Positions 30,794 through 39,214 of a stretch of DNA of 64,000 nt are shown piece by piece. Under the pieces are notes generated by a model, which worked only from the letters and a program-made list of their open reading frames with translations, had not been told where the DNA came from and did no database searches. Location of the stretch: positions 496,001 through 560,000 of the forward strand of contig NZ_JBDPLH010000002.1 of NCBI RefSeq assembly GCF_040187885.1, given 5' to 3'. The translations under genes and the position numbers were made by a program. The stretch is from Roseateles_E cavernae (GTDB taxonomy: Bacteria; Pseudomonadota; Gammaproteobacteria; Burkholderiales; Burkholderiaceae_C). Position 1 is the first letter of the stretch; every line of letters begins with the position of its first letter.

Positions 30794-31785
30794 TCCTCTC
30801 TGACGAGGCGGATGCCGACCAGGGTGTAGCGGGTGTCGGGCGCGTTCCAGTTGCGGTAGGACGCGCGGGCATAGAAGGCCCAGGTGTGCCAGGAGCCACC
30901 GCGCCGCACCTTGACGCCGCCGTCGGCCGGTTTGTCCGGGCCTTGCGGGTCCACCAGCGGCGAGCGGGCGTAGTAGTCGTCTTCATGCCAATCGGCCACC
31001 CACTCCCAGACATTGCCGTGCATGTCATGAAGCCCCCAGGCGTTCGGCGCAAAGCTGCCGACCGGGGCGGTGAAGGAGAAACCGTCGCTGCCCTTCAGGG
31101 CCATGTCTTGCCAGCGCGGCCAGTGCCTGGCGCTGTCAGCGTCGAAGGTGTTGGCGACCGTCAAGAGGCTTTGCGGATCGTCGCCCGATGAGTAGCGGGT
31201 GCGGGTGCCGGCTCGGCAGGCGTACTCCCACTCGGCCTCGGTGGGCAGGCGGTAGCGCCGGCCCTCGGTCTTTGTGAGCCAGGCCGCCAGCGCCTGCGCG
31301 TCGTTCCAGGTGACATTGGTGACCGGGTGATCGTCGTTCTGGGCAAAGCCGGGATTGCGCCAGGAGTAGCGACGGTCGCGCCCCTCGAAGGCATCGCCGC
31401 GCTGGCTACTCGCCGGGTCGTAGTCGGCGCGCCAGCCATAGCCGCCGGTGCCATCGGCCTCCGATTCGGGTCGGTAGCCCGAGGCTTCGACGAAGCGGCG
31501 GAACTGGCCGACCGTCAGCTCATGCTGGCCCATCCAGAAGGGCTTGCTGATGCGCACCGGGTGGATAGGGCCTTCGTCCTGCAGCTTGTCGAAACGCTCG
31601 CGGGGCAGGGCGGGGTAGGCCTGTGCCAGCATGGCGGGGTTTTCCTCGCTGCCCATCAGGAATTCGCCGGCCGGCAGCCTGACGAAGGCCATGCCCAGGC
31701 TGTTGCGTTCGATGGCCGGCTGTGCGGCCGCCGCCAGCGGCAGCAGCAGTACCAGCAGAGTTGCGACGAGGCTGTAGGCTTTCAT
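30790..31785 (-). CDS. secreted SUMF1/formylglycine-generating-enzyme-fold protein
   Basis: 331 residues with a signal peptide (about 1-21, ending AAAAQ) and a full SUMF1-type domain: FVRLPAGEFLMGSEE, PVTNVTWNDAQALAAWL, YRLPTEAEWEYACRAGTRT, GLHDMHGNVWEWVADW, VRRGGSWHTWAFYARASYR. In true formylglycine-generating enzymes two Cys residues lie near that last motif; here the region has none. So sulfatase activation is unlikely, and a binding or modified-enzyme role like PvdO or EgtB relatives is more probable. No sulfatase gene lies nearby. Confidence 0.85.
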   Translation of the reverse strand: MKAYSLVATLLVLLLPLAAAAQPAIERNSLGMAFVRLPAGEFLMGSEENPAMLAQAYPALPRERFDKLQDEGPIHPVRISKPFWMGQHELTVGQFRRFVEASGYRPESEADGTGGYGWRADYDPASSQRGDAFEGRDRRYSWRNPGFAQNDDHPVTNVTWNDAQALAAWLTKTEGRRYRLPTEAEWEYACRAGTRTRYSSGDDPQSLLTVANTFDADSARHWPRWQDMALKGSDGFSFTAPVGSFAPNAWGLHDMHGNVWEWVADWHEDDYYARSPLVDPQGPDKPADGGVKVRRGGSWHTWAFYARASYRNWNAPDTRYTLVGIRLVRED

Positions 31786-31845
31786 GCGCCGATGCTAGCG
31801 TGGGCTCGATGACGGACAATCGGGCTTTCCGCTCGTGGCTCCTCG

Positions 31846-33105
31846 ATGTTTACCGACCTGATCACCCCGCCGCCGGCCGTCGATGCCGCGCAGCGCTTCG
31901 CCGTGCTGCTGAAGACGGCCCTGGTCGAGGGCCGCTTCGTCAAGCTGCTACTGAGCAAGTACAGCGGTGACGAAGAGACGCTGGAGCGTCTGACGGTGCG
32001 CGAGGTGCTGCTGCGCGGCGAGCGTCAGCTGTCCTTTCTGTGGCGCCACCGGACCAAGGACATCACGAAGAACCATGGCCTTGACGAGGGCCTGGATCTG
32101 ATCGCCGGCCTGCTGGGCAGCCAGTTCCAGAACGCCCATCTGCTGACCCAGGGCCAGGAGATCCAGCTGGCCTTCAGCCGCAAGGGCAAGCCCAGCCTGC
32201 GGGTCGGCAGGGCCGAGGCCGCCGAAGCGACGCCCGCTGTGCATGACAAGGGACACGACAAGGAAAAGCAGCGCTATCTGGCGCTGGACCGAGCGTTCTG
32301 GGTCGACCTGGGCGTCACGCACGAAGTCAAAGGCGAGCGCCAGCTGGTGCCGGCGATGTCGCGCAAGTGGAAGCAGATCAATAAATTCATCGAGGTGATG
32401 AGCGCCGCGCTGAAGAGCAGCCCCTTGGCCGACAGCCCCGATGTCCATGTGGCCGACTTCGGCTCGGGCAAGGGCTATCTGACCTTTGCGATGCACGACT
32501 GGCTGGCCAGCCAGGGCAAGCGGCCCCAGGTCACCGGCGTCGAGCTGCGCGACGATATGGTCAAACTCTGCGGCACGGCGGCGGCCAGTCACGGCTTGGA
32601 CGGGCTGAAGTTCGACCAAGGCGATGTGCGCTCCTACACCCCGGCCCGGCTGGACGTGATGATCGCGCTGCATGCCTGCGATATCGCCACCGACTACGCG
32701 ATCCATCTGGGCCTGCGCGCCAAGGCTTCGATCATCATGTGCTCGCCCTGCTGCCACAAGCAGCTGCGCCCGCAGATGCAGACGCCGCCGGTGCTGCGCC
32801 CGCTGCTGCAGCACGGCATCCATCTGGGCCAGGAGGCCGAGATGGTGACCGACAGCTTGCGCGCGCTGCTGCTGGAGGCCCAGGGCTATGAGACCCAGGT
32901 CTTCGAGTTCATCGCGCTGGAGCACACCAGCAAGAACAAGATGATTCTGGCCGTCAAGAAATCGGGCGCGGCGCTGGCCGCAGCAGAGAAGCGCCGGCCC
33001 GAGCTGCTGGCCCAGATCGCCGAGGTCAAACGCTTTTATGGGCTGCGGGAGCAGTGCCTGGAAACTCTGATCCAGGACGACGCGGCGCTGGCCTGTCCGG
33101 TCTGA
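31846..33105 (+). CDS. class I SAM-dependent methyltransferase (Methyltransf_32-like)
   Basis: 419 residues. A roughly 170-residue N-terminal region (VREVLLRGERQLSFLWRHRTKD) precedes a Rossmann methyltransferase domain with motif I VADFGSGKGYLTFAMHDWL and an acidic residue in VTGVELRDDMVKLC. The conserved MCSPCCHKQLR block is typical of this group, which includes the eukaryotic GSTCD C-terminal region. The C-terminus is helical. The RNA-like basic N-terminal part hints at a nucleic-acid substrate, but none is established. It stands alone between convergent neighbours. Confidence 0.8.
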   Translation: MFTDLITPPPAVDAAQRFAVLLKTALVEGRFVKLLLSKYSGDEETLERLTVREVLLRGERQLSFLWRHRTKDITKNHGLDEGLDLIAGLLGSQFQNAHLLTQGQEIQLAFSRKGKPSLRVGRAEAAEATPAVHDKGHDKEKQRYLALDRAFWVDLGVTHEVKGERQLVPAMSRKWKQINKFIEVMSAALKSSPLADSPDVHVADFGSGKGYLTFAMHDWLASQGKRPQVTGVELRDDMVKLCGTAAASHGLDGLKFDQGDVRSYTPARLDVMIALHACDIATDYAIHLGLRAKASIIMCSPCCHKQLRPQMQTPPVLRPLLQHGIHLGQEAEMVTDSLRALLLEAQGYETQVFEFIALEHTSKNKMILAVKKSGAALAAAEKRRPELLAQIAEVKRFYGLREQCLETLIQDDAALACPV

Positions 33106-33120
33106 GCGCGGCGACGGTCT

Positions 33121-34131
33121 TCAACGCGGCGGGCTGCTGGTCGAGGCGCGCTCGATGATGCGGAAGCCCACATCGATGATGCGCTGGTCGACGGTCTCGC
33201 CGCGGCAGCGCGCAATGATCAGCTGGGCCGCATGCAGGCCGATGGCGGCGCCGTCGATGTGCACCGTGCTCAGCGAGGGATTCAAATGGGCCGAGAAGTC
33301 GGCGCCGCCGAAGCCGAACACCGCCAGGTCTTCGGGCACGCGGATGCCGCGCGCCTGCGCTTCGGTGAGCACGCCCTCGGCCAGCCCGTCCGAGCTGCAG
33401 AAGACGGCGCGGAGCTGCGGATCGATGTGCAGCAGCTCGGTCAGCGCGCGCCGCCCATGCGGCACACCGGTGGGCGGCTTGACGGTGGCGGTGGGGATCT
33501 CGCGGCCCAGGGTCGACACAAAGCCCTCACGCCGCAGGCCGGCGCGCTGGTCGTCGGCCGTCGCCAGGCCCACCCGCTGCCAGCCCTTGCTGAGGAAATA
33601 GCCCGCCACCGCGCTGCCGACCTTGAGGTGCGAGAAGCCCACCAGCGCATCCAGCGGCCGGTCCGTCATGTCCCAGGTCTCGACCACGGGAATGCCCAGC
33701 CGGGCCAGTCGTTTGGCCGCATCGCCCGGCTGCAGCAGGCCGGCGGCGACGATGCCGTCGACGCGCCGGCCCACCATGGTGTTCAGCAGCGCCGCCTCGC
33801 GGCCATGGTCGTAGCCGGTCTGGCCCAGGATCAGCTGGTAGCCGGCCCGGTCCAGTTCTTCCGTCAGCGTCTGAATGGTGGGCAGGAACTGCGGCACCGA
33901 GATCACCGGCACCAGGGCCGCCACCGTCATGCTGCGCTTGGATTTGAGCCCGCCGGCCAGCAGATTGGGGATGTAGCCGGTGGCCTCCACCGCCGCCCGC
34001 ACCTTCTCTATCGTGCCCTGTGACACCAGCTCCGGGCTGCTGAGCGCGCGCGAGGCGGTCATCGGCGAGACCCCGGCGCTGCGGGCGACATCTTGCAGGG
34101 TGACGGACTTGGGACGGGAAGCGGGCGGCAT
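33121..34131 (-). CDS. LacI-family transcriptional regulator of the hexarate cluster
   Basis: 336 residues: an N-terminal LacI helix-turn-helix (SVTLQDVARSAGVSPMTASRALSSPELVSQGT) with hinge helix, then a periplasmic-binding-protein-like sensor domain (about 70-330; VAALVPVISVPQFLPTI, RRVDGIVAAGLL, VFGFGGADFSAHLNPSLSTV). The ATG at 34131 is preferred over a TTG 16 codons upstream. It is divergent from the talarate/galactarate dehydratase, with a perfect operator-like palindrome between them, so it likely represses that operon and itself until a hexarate inducer binds. It resembles the gluconate-repressor branch of the family. Confidence 0.9.
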   Translation of the reverse strand: MPPASRPKSVTLQDVARSAGVSPMTASRALSSPELVSQGTIEKVRAAVEATGYIPNLLAGGLKSKRSMTVAALVPVISVPQFLPTIQTLTEELDRAGYQLILGQTGYDHGREAALLNTMVGRRVDGIVAAGLLQPGDAAKRLARLGIPVVETWDMTDRPLDALVGFSHLKVGSAVAGYFLSKGWQRVGLATADDQRAGLRREGFVSTLGREIPTATVKPPTGVPHGRRALTELLHIDPQLRAVFCSSDGLAEGVLTEAQARGIRVPEDLAVFGFGGADFSAHLNPSLSTVHIDGAAIGLHAAQLIIARCRGETVDQRIIDVGFRIIERASTSSPPR

Positions 34132-34197
34132 GCGGACGGGTTCGTGGCGGTGGGCGGGATTGTCCGGGCTTTGCAGCAAGGTGTTTGACGGAATGTA

Positions 34198-34215
34198 AAT
34201 GATATCGATATCATT
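34198..34215. promoter_or_regulatory. LacI-type operator palindrome
   Basis: Perfect 18-bp palindrome AATGATATCGATATCATT in the 167-base divergent region, with a central CG flanked by symmetrical half-sites, as in LacI/GntR-family operators. The AT-rich element stands out in a GC-rich genome. It is 83 bases before the dehydratase start and 66 bases from the regulator start. Confidence 0.78.
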
Positions 34216-34298
34216 GGCTGCAACGAGACAGGACGATCAAGTTGGCCTGTAGTTGCTGGCTTGGCCAGTATTCGCCTCATTCAACTGATAGCGTTCAC

Positions 34299-35441
34299 AT
34301 GAATCAAGCCACCAGCGCTGACCGGATTGCCTGGATCCGCCTCTCCTCCTGCTATCTGCCGCTGCTCACGCCGATCAGCGATGCCAAGGTGCTGACCGGT
34401 CGGCAGAAGCCGATGACCGAGATCGCGATGCTGTTCGCCGAGATCGTCACCGCCGACGGCCACCAGGGCCTGGGCCTGAGCTACGCCAAACGCGCCGGCG
34501 GCCCGGGCCAGTTTGCCCACGCCAAGGAGATCGCGCCGGCCCTGCTGGGCGAGGACCCCAGCGACATCGCCAGGCTCTGGAACAAGCTCTGCTGGGCCGG
34601 CGCCTCGGTGGGCCGCAGCGGCCTGTCGACCCAGGCCATCGGCGCCTTCGACGTGGCGCTGTACGACCTGAAGGCGCGCCGGGCCGGACTGCCGCTGTCC
34701 AAGCTGCTGGGCGCGTACCGCGACTCGGTGGCCTGCTACAACACCTCGGGCGGCTTCCTGCACACGCCGCTGGAGCAGCTGCTGGTCAATGCCGAGGCCT
34801 CGGTCGCGCGCGGCATCGGCGGCATCAAGCTGAAGGTGGGCCAGCCGGACCGCGCGCTGGACATCCGGCGCGTCGAGGCGGTGCGCAAGCACCTCGGTGA
34901 TGGCGTCGCGCTGATGGTGGACGCCAACCAGCAATGGGACCGCCCGACCGCGCAGCGCATGTGCCGCCAGTTCGAGCCCTATGGCCTGGTCTGGATCGAG
35001 GAGCCGCTGGATGCCTACGACCACGAGGGCCATGCCGCGCTGGCCGCCGCCTTCGACACGCCGATCGCCACCGGCGAGATGCTGACCAGCGCCATGGAGC
35101 ATGGCGAGCTGATACGCCACCGCGCCGCCGACTATCTGATGCCCGATGCGCCGCGCGTCGGCGGCATCACGCCCTTTCTGAAGATCGCCGCGCAGGCCGA
35201 GCAGGCCGGGGTGATGCTGGCGCCGCATTTCGCGATGGAGCTGCATGTGCACCTTGCTGCTGCCTATCCGACCGAGCCCTGGGTCGAGCACTTTGACTGG
35301 CTGGAGCCGCTGTTCAACGAGCGGCTGGAGATCAAGGACGGCCGCATGCGGGTGCCCACGCGGCCGGGCCTGGGCCTCAGCTTGAGCGAGCAGGCGCGCG
35401 CCTGGACCCGCGAGCAGTGCGAGCTCGGCCAGCGGCCCTGA
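34299..35441 (+). CDS. enolase-superfamily dehydratase, probable L-talarate/galactarate dehydratase
   Basis: 380 residues of the mandelate racemase/muconate lactonising subgroup. Visible catalytic and metal-ligand motifs are GIKLKVGQPD (general base Lys), VDANQQWD, WIEEPLDAYDHEG, IATGEMLTSAMEH and LAPHFAMELHVHL (general base His). These match the talarate/galactarate dehydratase pattern, which eliminates water from a hexarate to give a 2-keto-3-deoxy acid. The presence of garD two genes downstream supports that substrate. The start MNQATSADRIAW is chosen because it follows the operator; a longer frame would run through it. Exact substrate preference remains uncertain. Confidence 0.8.
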   Translation: MNQATSADRIAWIRLSSCYLPLLTPISDAKVLTGRQKPMTEIAMLFAEIVTADGHQGLGLSYAKRAGGPGQFAHAKEIAPALLGEDPSDIARLWNKLCWAGASVGRSGLSTQAIGAFDVALYDLKARRAGLPLSKLLGAYRDSVACYNTSGGFLHTPLEQLLVNAEASVARGIGGIKLKVGQPDRALDIRRVEAVRKHLGDGVALMVDANQQWDRPTAQRMCRQFEPYGLVWIEEPLDAYDHEGHAALAAAFDTPIATGEMLTSAMEHGELIRHRAADYLMPDAPRVGGITPFLKIAAQAEQAGVMLAPHFAMELHVHLAAAYPTEPWVEHFDWLEPLFNERLEIKDGRMRVPTRPGLGLSLSEQARAWTREQCELGQRP

Positions 35442-35491
35442 AGAACCCATCCCCACAGCGATTCCCCCATAGACAACAACGGAGACAAACC

Positions 35492-36475
35492 ATGAAGAAG
35501 ACATCGAGCAAGAAGAAGGTCCTCGCAGCCCTGGCACTGGGCCTGCTGGCCGCCGGCGGCGCCATCGCCCAGGCCTGGCCTGCCAAGCAGCAGGTCACGC
35601 TGCTGGTGCCCTTCCCGCCGGGCGGCTCCACCGACATGATCGCCCGCACCCTGGGCCCGAAGCTGCAGGAAAAGCTCGGCGGCAGCTTCATCGTCGACAA
35701 CAAGGCCGGCGCCGGCGGCACGGTCGGCGCCTCGCAGGCCAAGCGCGCCGCGCCGGACGGCTACACCGTCTTCGTCTCCTCGCTGGGTCCCTTCGTGATC
35801 GGCCCGCACCTGCTGAAGAACGTCGGCTACGACCCGCTGAAGGACTTCGACTACCTGACCATCGCGGTGCAGGCACCGAATGTGCTGGCCGTGCCGGCCA
35901 ACTCGCCGCACAAGAGCTTCGCCGAGCTGCTGGCCTTCATCAAGGCCAATCCGGGCAAGATGAGCTTCGCCTCGGCCGGCAACGGCACCTCGGACCACCT
36001 GACCGCCGAGCTGTTCTGGCAGGAGACCGGCACCCAGGCCAGCCACATCCCCTACAAGGGCGGCGCCCCGGCGATGGCCGACCTGCTGGGCGGCCAGGTG
36101 GACGCCAGCTTCATGAACGTCAACACCGGCCTGACCAATATCAAGGCCGGCAAGCTGCGCGCCCTGGCTATCACCAGCAGCAAGCGCTCGCCGCTGTTGC
36201 CGGACGTGCCGACGATGGAGGAGCTGGGCCACAAGGGTGTGACCGTCTATTCCTGGCAGGCCTTCGCCGCGCCCAAGGGCATCTCCGCCGACATCAAGGG
36301 CAAGCTGCACGCCGCGCTGGTGGCCGGCCTGAACGACCCGGCCGTCAAGCCCAAGCTGCTGGAGCTGGGTTTCGAGATCGTCGGCAACACGCCCGAGCAG
36401 TTCACCGCCTTCCAGGCCGCGGAGTTCGCGCGCTGGAAGAAGGTGATCGAGACCGGCAAGATCACCGCGGACTGA
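35492..36475 (+). CDS. Bug-family (tripartite tricarboxylate transport) substrate-binding protein
   Basis: 327-residue periplasmic solute-binding protein with a Lys-rich signal peptide (MKKTSSKKKVLAALALGLLAAGG...AIAQA). Hallmarks are VTLLVPFPPGGSTDMIARTL, IVDNKAGAGGTVGA, FASAGNGTSDHLTAELF and PYKGGAPAMADLLGGQVD. Bug proteins deliver organic acids to TctAB-type membrane pumps or act as sensors, and are greatly expanded in Burkholderiales. Membrane partners are absent here, so it probably uses a pump encoded elsewhere. Position between two hexarate dehydratases suggests that it binds galactarate, talarate or a related acid. Confidence 0.9.
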   Translation: MKKTSSKKKVLAALALGLLAAGGAIAQAWPAKQQVTLLVPFPPGGSTDMIARTLGPKLQEKLGGSFIVDNKAGAGGTVGASQAKRAAPDGYTVFVSSLGPFVIGPHLLKNVGYDPLKDFDYLTIAVQAPNVLAVPANSPHKSFAELLAFIKANPGKMSFASAGNGTSDHLTAELFWQETGTQASHIPYKGGAPAMADLLGGQVDASFMNVNTGLTNIKAGKLRALAITSSKRSPLLPDVPTMEELGHKGVTVYSWQAFAAPKGISADIKGKLHAALVAGLNDPAVKPKLLELGFEIVGNTPEQFTAFQAAEFARWKKVIETGKITAD

Positions 36476-36477
36476 CC

Positions 36478-38055
36478 ATGGCTTCCAGCGCACCGCTCTA
36501 CATCAAGATGCACGAGGCCGACAACGTTGCCATCGTGGCCAACGAAGGCGGGCTCGATGCCGGCGCGCGCTTTGCCGACGGGCTGGCGCTGGTGGACCGG
36601 GTGCCCCAGGGCCACAAGGTGGCGCTGACGGACCTGGCCGCCGGCGACGCGGTGCGACGCTACAACGTCGTGATCGGCCGCATGCTGAAGGCCGTGCCAG
36701 CCGGCAGCTGGATCCACGAACGCCTGCTAGAGATGCCGGAAGCCCGCTCGCTGGAGGGCCTGCCTATCGCCACCGCACAGCGCGAGGCGCTGCCGCCGCT
36801 GCTGGGCCATACCTTCGAGGGCTACCGCAATGCCGACGGCTCGGTCGGCACGCGCAACATCCTGGCGATCACGCAGACCGTGCAGTGCGTGTCCGGCGTG
36901 GTGGACTTCGCGGTCGAGCGCATCAAGCGCGAGCTGCTGCCGAAGTATCCGAACGTCGACGACGTGGTGGCGCTGGAGCATGGCTACGGTTGCGGCGTCG
37001 CGATCGACGCGCCGGATGCGGTGGTGCCGATCCGCACGCTGCGCAATATCACCTTGAACCCGAACTTCGGCAACGAGGTGATGGTGGTCAGCCTGGGCTG
37101 CGAGAAGCTGCAGCCGGAGCGCCTGTTGCCGCCCGGCACCTTCGCCATCGCGCCGGAGCAAGCGAAGGGCGAGGGGGTTGGCGCCGATGTCGTCTGCTTG
37201 CAGGACGGCGCCCATGTCGGCTTCATGAGCATGATCGACTCCATCATGCGCACCGCCGAGCAGCACCTGAAGCGCCTGGATGCGCGCCGCCGCGAAACCG
37301 TGCCGGCCAGCGCCCTGGTGGTGGGCGTGCAGTGCGGCGGCAGCGATGCCTTCAGCGGCGTCACCGCCAACCCGGCGGTGGGTTTCTGCACCGACCTGCT
37401 GGTGCGCGCCGGTGCCACCGTGATGTTCTCCGAGACCACCGAGGTGCGCGACGGCATCGATCAGCTGACCTCGCGCGCCGCCAGCCCCGAGATCGCCGAG
37501 GCGATGATCCGCGAGATGGCCTGGTATGACGCCTACCTGAAGCGCGGCAGCGCCGACCGCAGCGCCAACACCACGCCCGGCAACAAGAAGGGCGGCCTGT
37601 CCAATATCGTCGAGAAGGCGATGGGCTCCATCGTCAAGAGTGGCAGCGCACCGATCAGCGGCGTGCTCTCGCCCGGCGAGAAGCTCAGCGACCGCGGCAT
37701 CCGCGCCGGCCTGGTCTACGCCGCCACACCCGCCAGCGACTTCATCTGCGGCACCCTGCAGCTGGCCGCCGGCATGAATCTGCATGTCTTCACCACCGGC
37801 CGCGGCACGCCCTACGGCCTGGCCGAATGCCCGGTCATCAAGGTGGCGACACGCAGCGAGCTGGCGCGGCGCTGGCACGACCTGATGGACATCAACGCCG
37901 GCCGCATCGCCGACGGCGAGGCCACGATAGCGGAGCTGGGCTGGGAGATGTTCCGCCTGATGCTGGACGTGGCCAGCGGCCGCAAGAAGACCTGGGCCGA
38001 GCAGTGGCAGCTGCACAACCAGCTGGTGCTTTTCAATCCGGCGCCGGTGACCTGA
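36478..38055 (+). CDS. garD: galactarate dehydratase
   Basis: 525 residues of the UxaA/GarD family, which dehydrates galactarate to 5-keto-4-deoxy-D-glucarate. A small N-terminal SAF-like domain (1-95; YIKMHEADNVAIV) is followed by the large domain: GYRNADGSVGTRNILAI, ALEHGYGCGVAIDAP, VQCGGSDAFSGVTANPAVGFC, FSETTEVRDGID, and a C-terminal TTGRGTPYGLAECPVIKVATR. The second base after the Bug-protein stop is its ATG, so the three genes form one operon. Finding two unrelated dehydratases for the same kind of sugar acid is notable. Confidence 0.92.
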   Translation: MASSAPLYIKMHEADNVAIVANEGGLDAGARFADGLALVDRVPQGHKVALTDLAAGDAVRRYNVVIGRMLKAVPAGSWIHERLLEMPEARSLEGLPIATAQREALPPLLGHTFEGYRNADGSVGTRNILAITQTVQCVSGVVDFAVERIKRELLPKYPNVDDVVALEHGYGCGVAIDAPDAVVPIRTLRNITLNPNFGNEVMVVSLGCEKLQPERLLPPGTFAIAPEQAKGEGVGADVVCLQDGAHVGFMSMIDSIMRTAEQHLKRLDARRRETVPASALVVGVQCGGSDAFSGVTANPAVGFCTDLLVRAGATVMFSETTEVRDGIDQLTSRAASPEIAEAMIREMAWYDAYLKRGSADRSANTTPGNKKGGLSNIVEKAMGSIVKSGSAPISGVLSPGEKLSDRGIRAGLVYAATPASDFICGTLQLAAGMNLHVFTTGRGTPYGLAECPVIKVATRSELARRWHDLMDINAGRIADGEATIAELGWEMFRLMLDVASGRKKTWAEQWQLHNQLVLFNPAPVT

Positions 38056-38140
38056 ACGCCTTGTTTCAGCCCAGTTCGGCCGGCGGACCGATAATCGCGA
38101 CCCCGTCACCGGGACTTTCCCCGTATCTACTGGATAACTG

Positions 38141-38419
38141 ATGAACAAAAGTGAACTGATCGAAAGCATCGCCACCAAGAGCGGCGTCACCCGTGCTGCC
38201 GCCACCACGATGCTGGACGCCGCCCTGGGCACGATCACCGAAGCCCTGGTTGCGGGCGACTCCGTGGCCCTGGTCGGCTTCGGCACCTTCAAGGTCGGCG
38301 AGCGCGCCGCCCGCACCGGCAAGAACCCGGCCACCGGCGAAGCGCTGGAAATCGCCGCCGCCACGGTGCCCAAGTTCACCGCCGGCAAGGCCCTCAAGGA
38401 CGCCGTGAACAGCAAGTAA
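38141..38419 (+). CDS. hup: HU-family DNA-binding protein
   Basis: 92-residue nucleoid protein: an N-terminal helical dimerisation part (MNKSELIESIATKSGVTRAA), GFGTFKVGERAARTGKNPATGE forming the DNA-binding beta arm with the conserved Arg and Pro, and a C-terminal helix (FTAGKALKDAVNSK). It bends and compacts DNA. It has its own terminator, and GATAAT (38090-38095) may be its -10 box. No functional link to the hexarate genes is implied. Confidence 0.96.
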   Translation: MNKSELIESIATKSGVTRAAATTMLDAALGTITEALVAGDSVALVGFGTFKVGERAARTGKNPATGEALEIAAATVPKFTAGKALKDAVNSK

Positions 38420-38445
38420 GGCTTCAAGACCTCGGTCTTGATCAG

Positions 38446-38479
38446 AAGGGCGCCGTCATCGCGACGAGCGCCCTTTTTT
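38446..38479 (+). terminator. rho-independent terminator of hup
   Basis: Stem AAGGGCGC (38446-38453) / GCGCCCTT (38468-38475), with T continuing to 38479. A second hairpin, CAAGACC TC GGTCTTG (38425-38440), lies directly upstream, between the stop codon and the terminator. Confidence 0.85.
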
Positions 38480-38486
38480 ATCGCCT

Positions 38487-39161
38487 CTACAGCAGTGCTT
38501 TGGCCGCCTCGATGCGCAGATGCAGGGGCGCGCTGGCGTCGTTCATCACGCCCAGCAGAAAGCGGCGCGGCGCGTCCTGGTCGGCAGCGGCCGACGGGGC
38601 AGGGGCGGCCGATGCGGTGTCGACCCTTGGCGTGGGCGTGTCCGGCGCTAGCCGCTCCAGCGCGGCGCGAAAGTCGGCGCTCTTGATCGGCTGGAGTCGG
38701 CACAGCAGGTCCGCCTGGCCCTCAGCGCCGGGCTCGGTGTCGAGCCAGGGCTCGTCGGCAAAGACCGGCGCCAGGTCCGGGGCCAGCAGGGCCGACCACA
38801 GGCCGCCGGGCAGCTGGCGCGGTGGCAGTTCCTGGGCCACGTTCTCCAGCCTCAGCCGCTGTGCCGCGATGCCGCCCAGATAGCGCCGGCGCAGGCCTTC
38901 CAGAAAGGCCAGCGCCTGCGCGGCCGGCACCGGCTCGGCGAGCGAGAACCAGAGCTGGTAGCCATCGCGCCCATTGACCGCGATGGCGGGGGCGGGCAGC
39001 GCCAGATCTGCCTGCACGCCGCGCCAGACGGCGCCCAGCGCATCCCAGTCGGCCGGCCGGGCCAGCTCCAGCAGCAGCGCGCGCACCTGGCCCTCGGCAG
39101 GCGCGTTGGCGGGCGCCGTCGGCGCATAGAGGCGCTGCAGTTCGGTGAGCAGTCTGTTCAT
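38487..39161 (-). CDS. hypothetical protein
   Basis: 224 residues, no signal peptide or membrane segment. The middle contains PAIAVNGRDGYQLWFSLAEPVPAAQAL, faintly like the pattern seen in primase-polymerase-type proteins, but catalytic acidic motifs are not evident, so I do not assign it. It continues with RRRYLGGIAAQRLRLENV and a C-terminal Ala/Pro-rich linker ending LGVMNDASAPLHLRIEAAKALL. Codon use and length support a real gene. Its stop lies 7 bases from the hup terminator, on the opposite strand. Confidence 0.65.
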   Translation of the reverse strand: MNRLLTELQRLYAPTAPANAPAEGQVRALLLELARPADWDALGAVWRGVQADLALPAPAIAVNGRDGYQLWFSLAEPVPAAQALAFLEGLRRRYLGGIAAQRLRLENVAQELPPRQLPGGLWSALLAPDLAPVFADEPWLDTEPGAEGQADLLCRLQPIKSADFRAALERLAPDTPTPRVDTASAAPAPSAAADQDAPRRFLLGVMNDASAPLHLRIEAAKALL

Positions 39162-39214
39162 CAGCGCGACTCTACTCGACCGACGCGTTGCCGTTCAGCG
39201 ATGGTTGGACCGGG

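Noticed and set aside
36727..38703. A 658-codon open frame antisense to garD and hup
   Set aside because: It spans two genes with clear motifs and a terminator on the other strand; it is a shadow.
38487..39161. Assignment as a primase-polymerase-like protein
   Set aside because: One stretch looks similar but the catalytic acidic residues are not evident.
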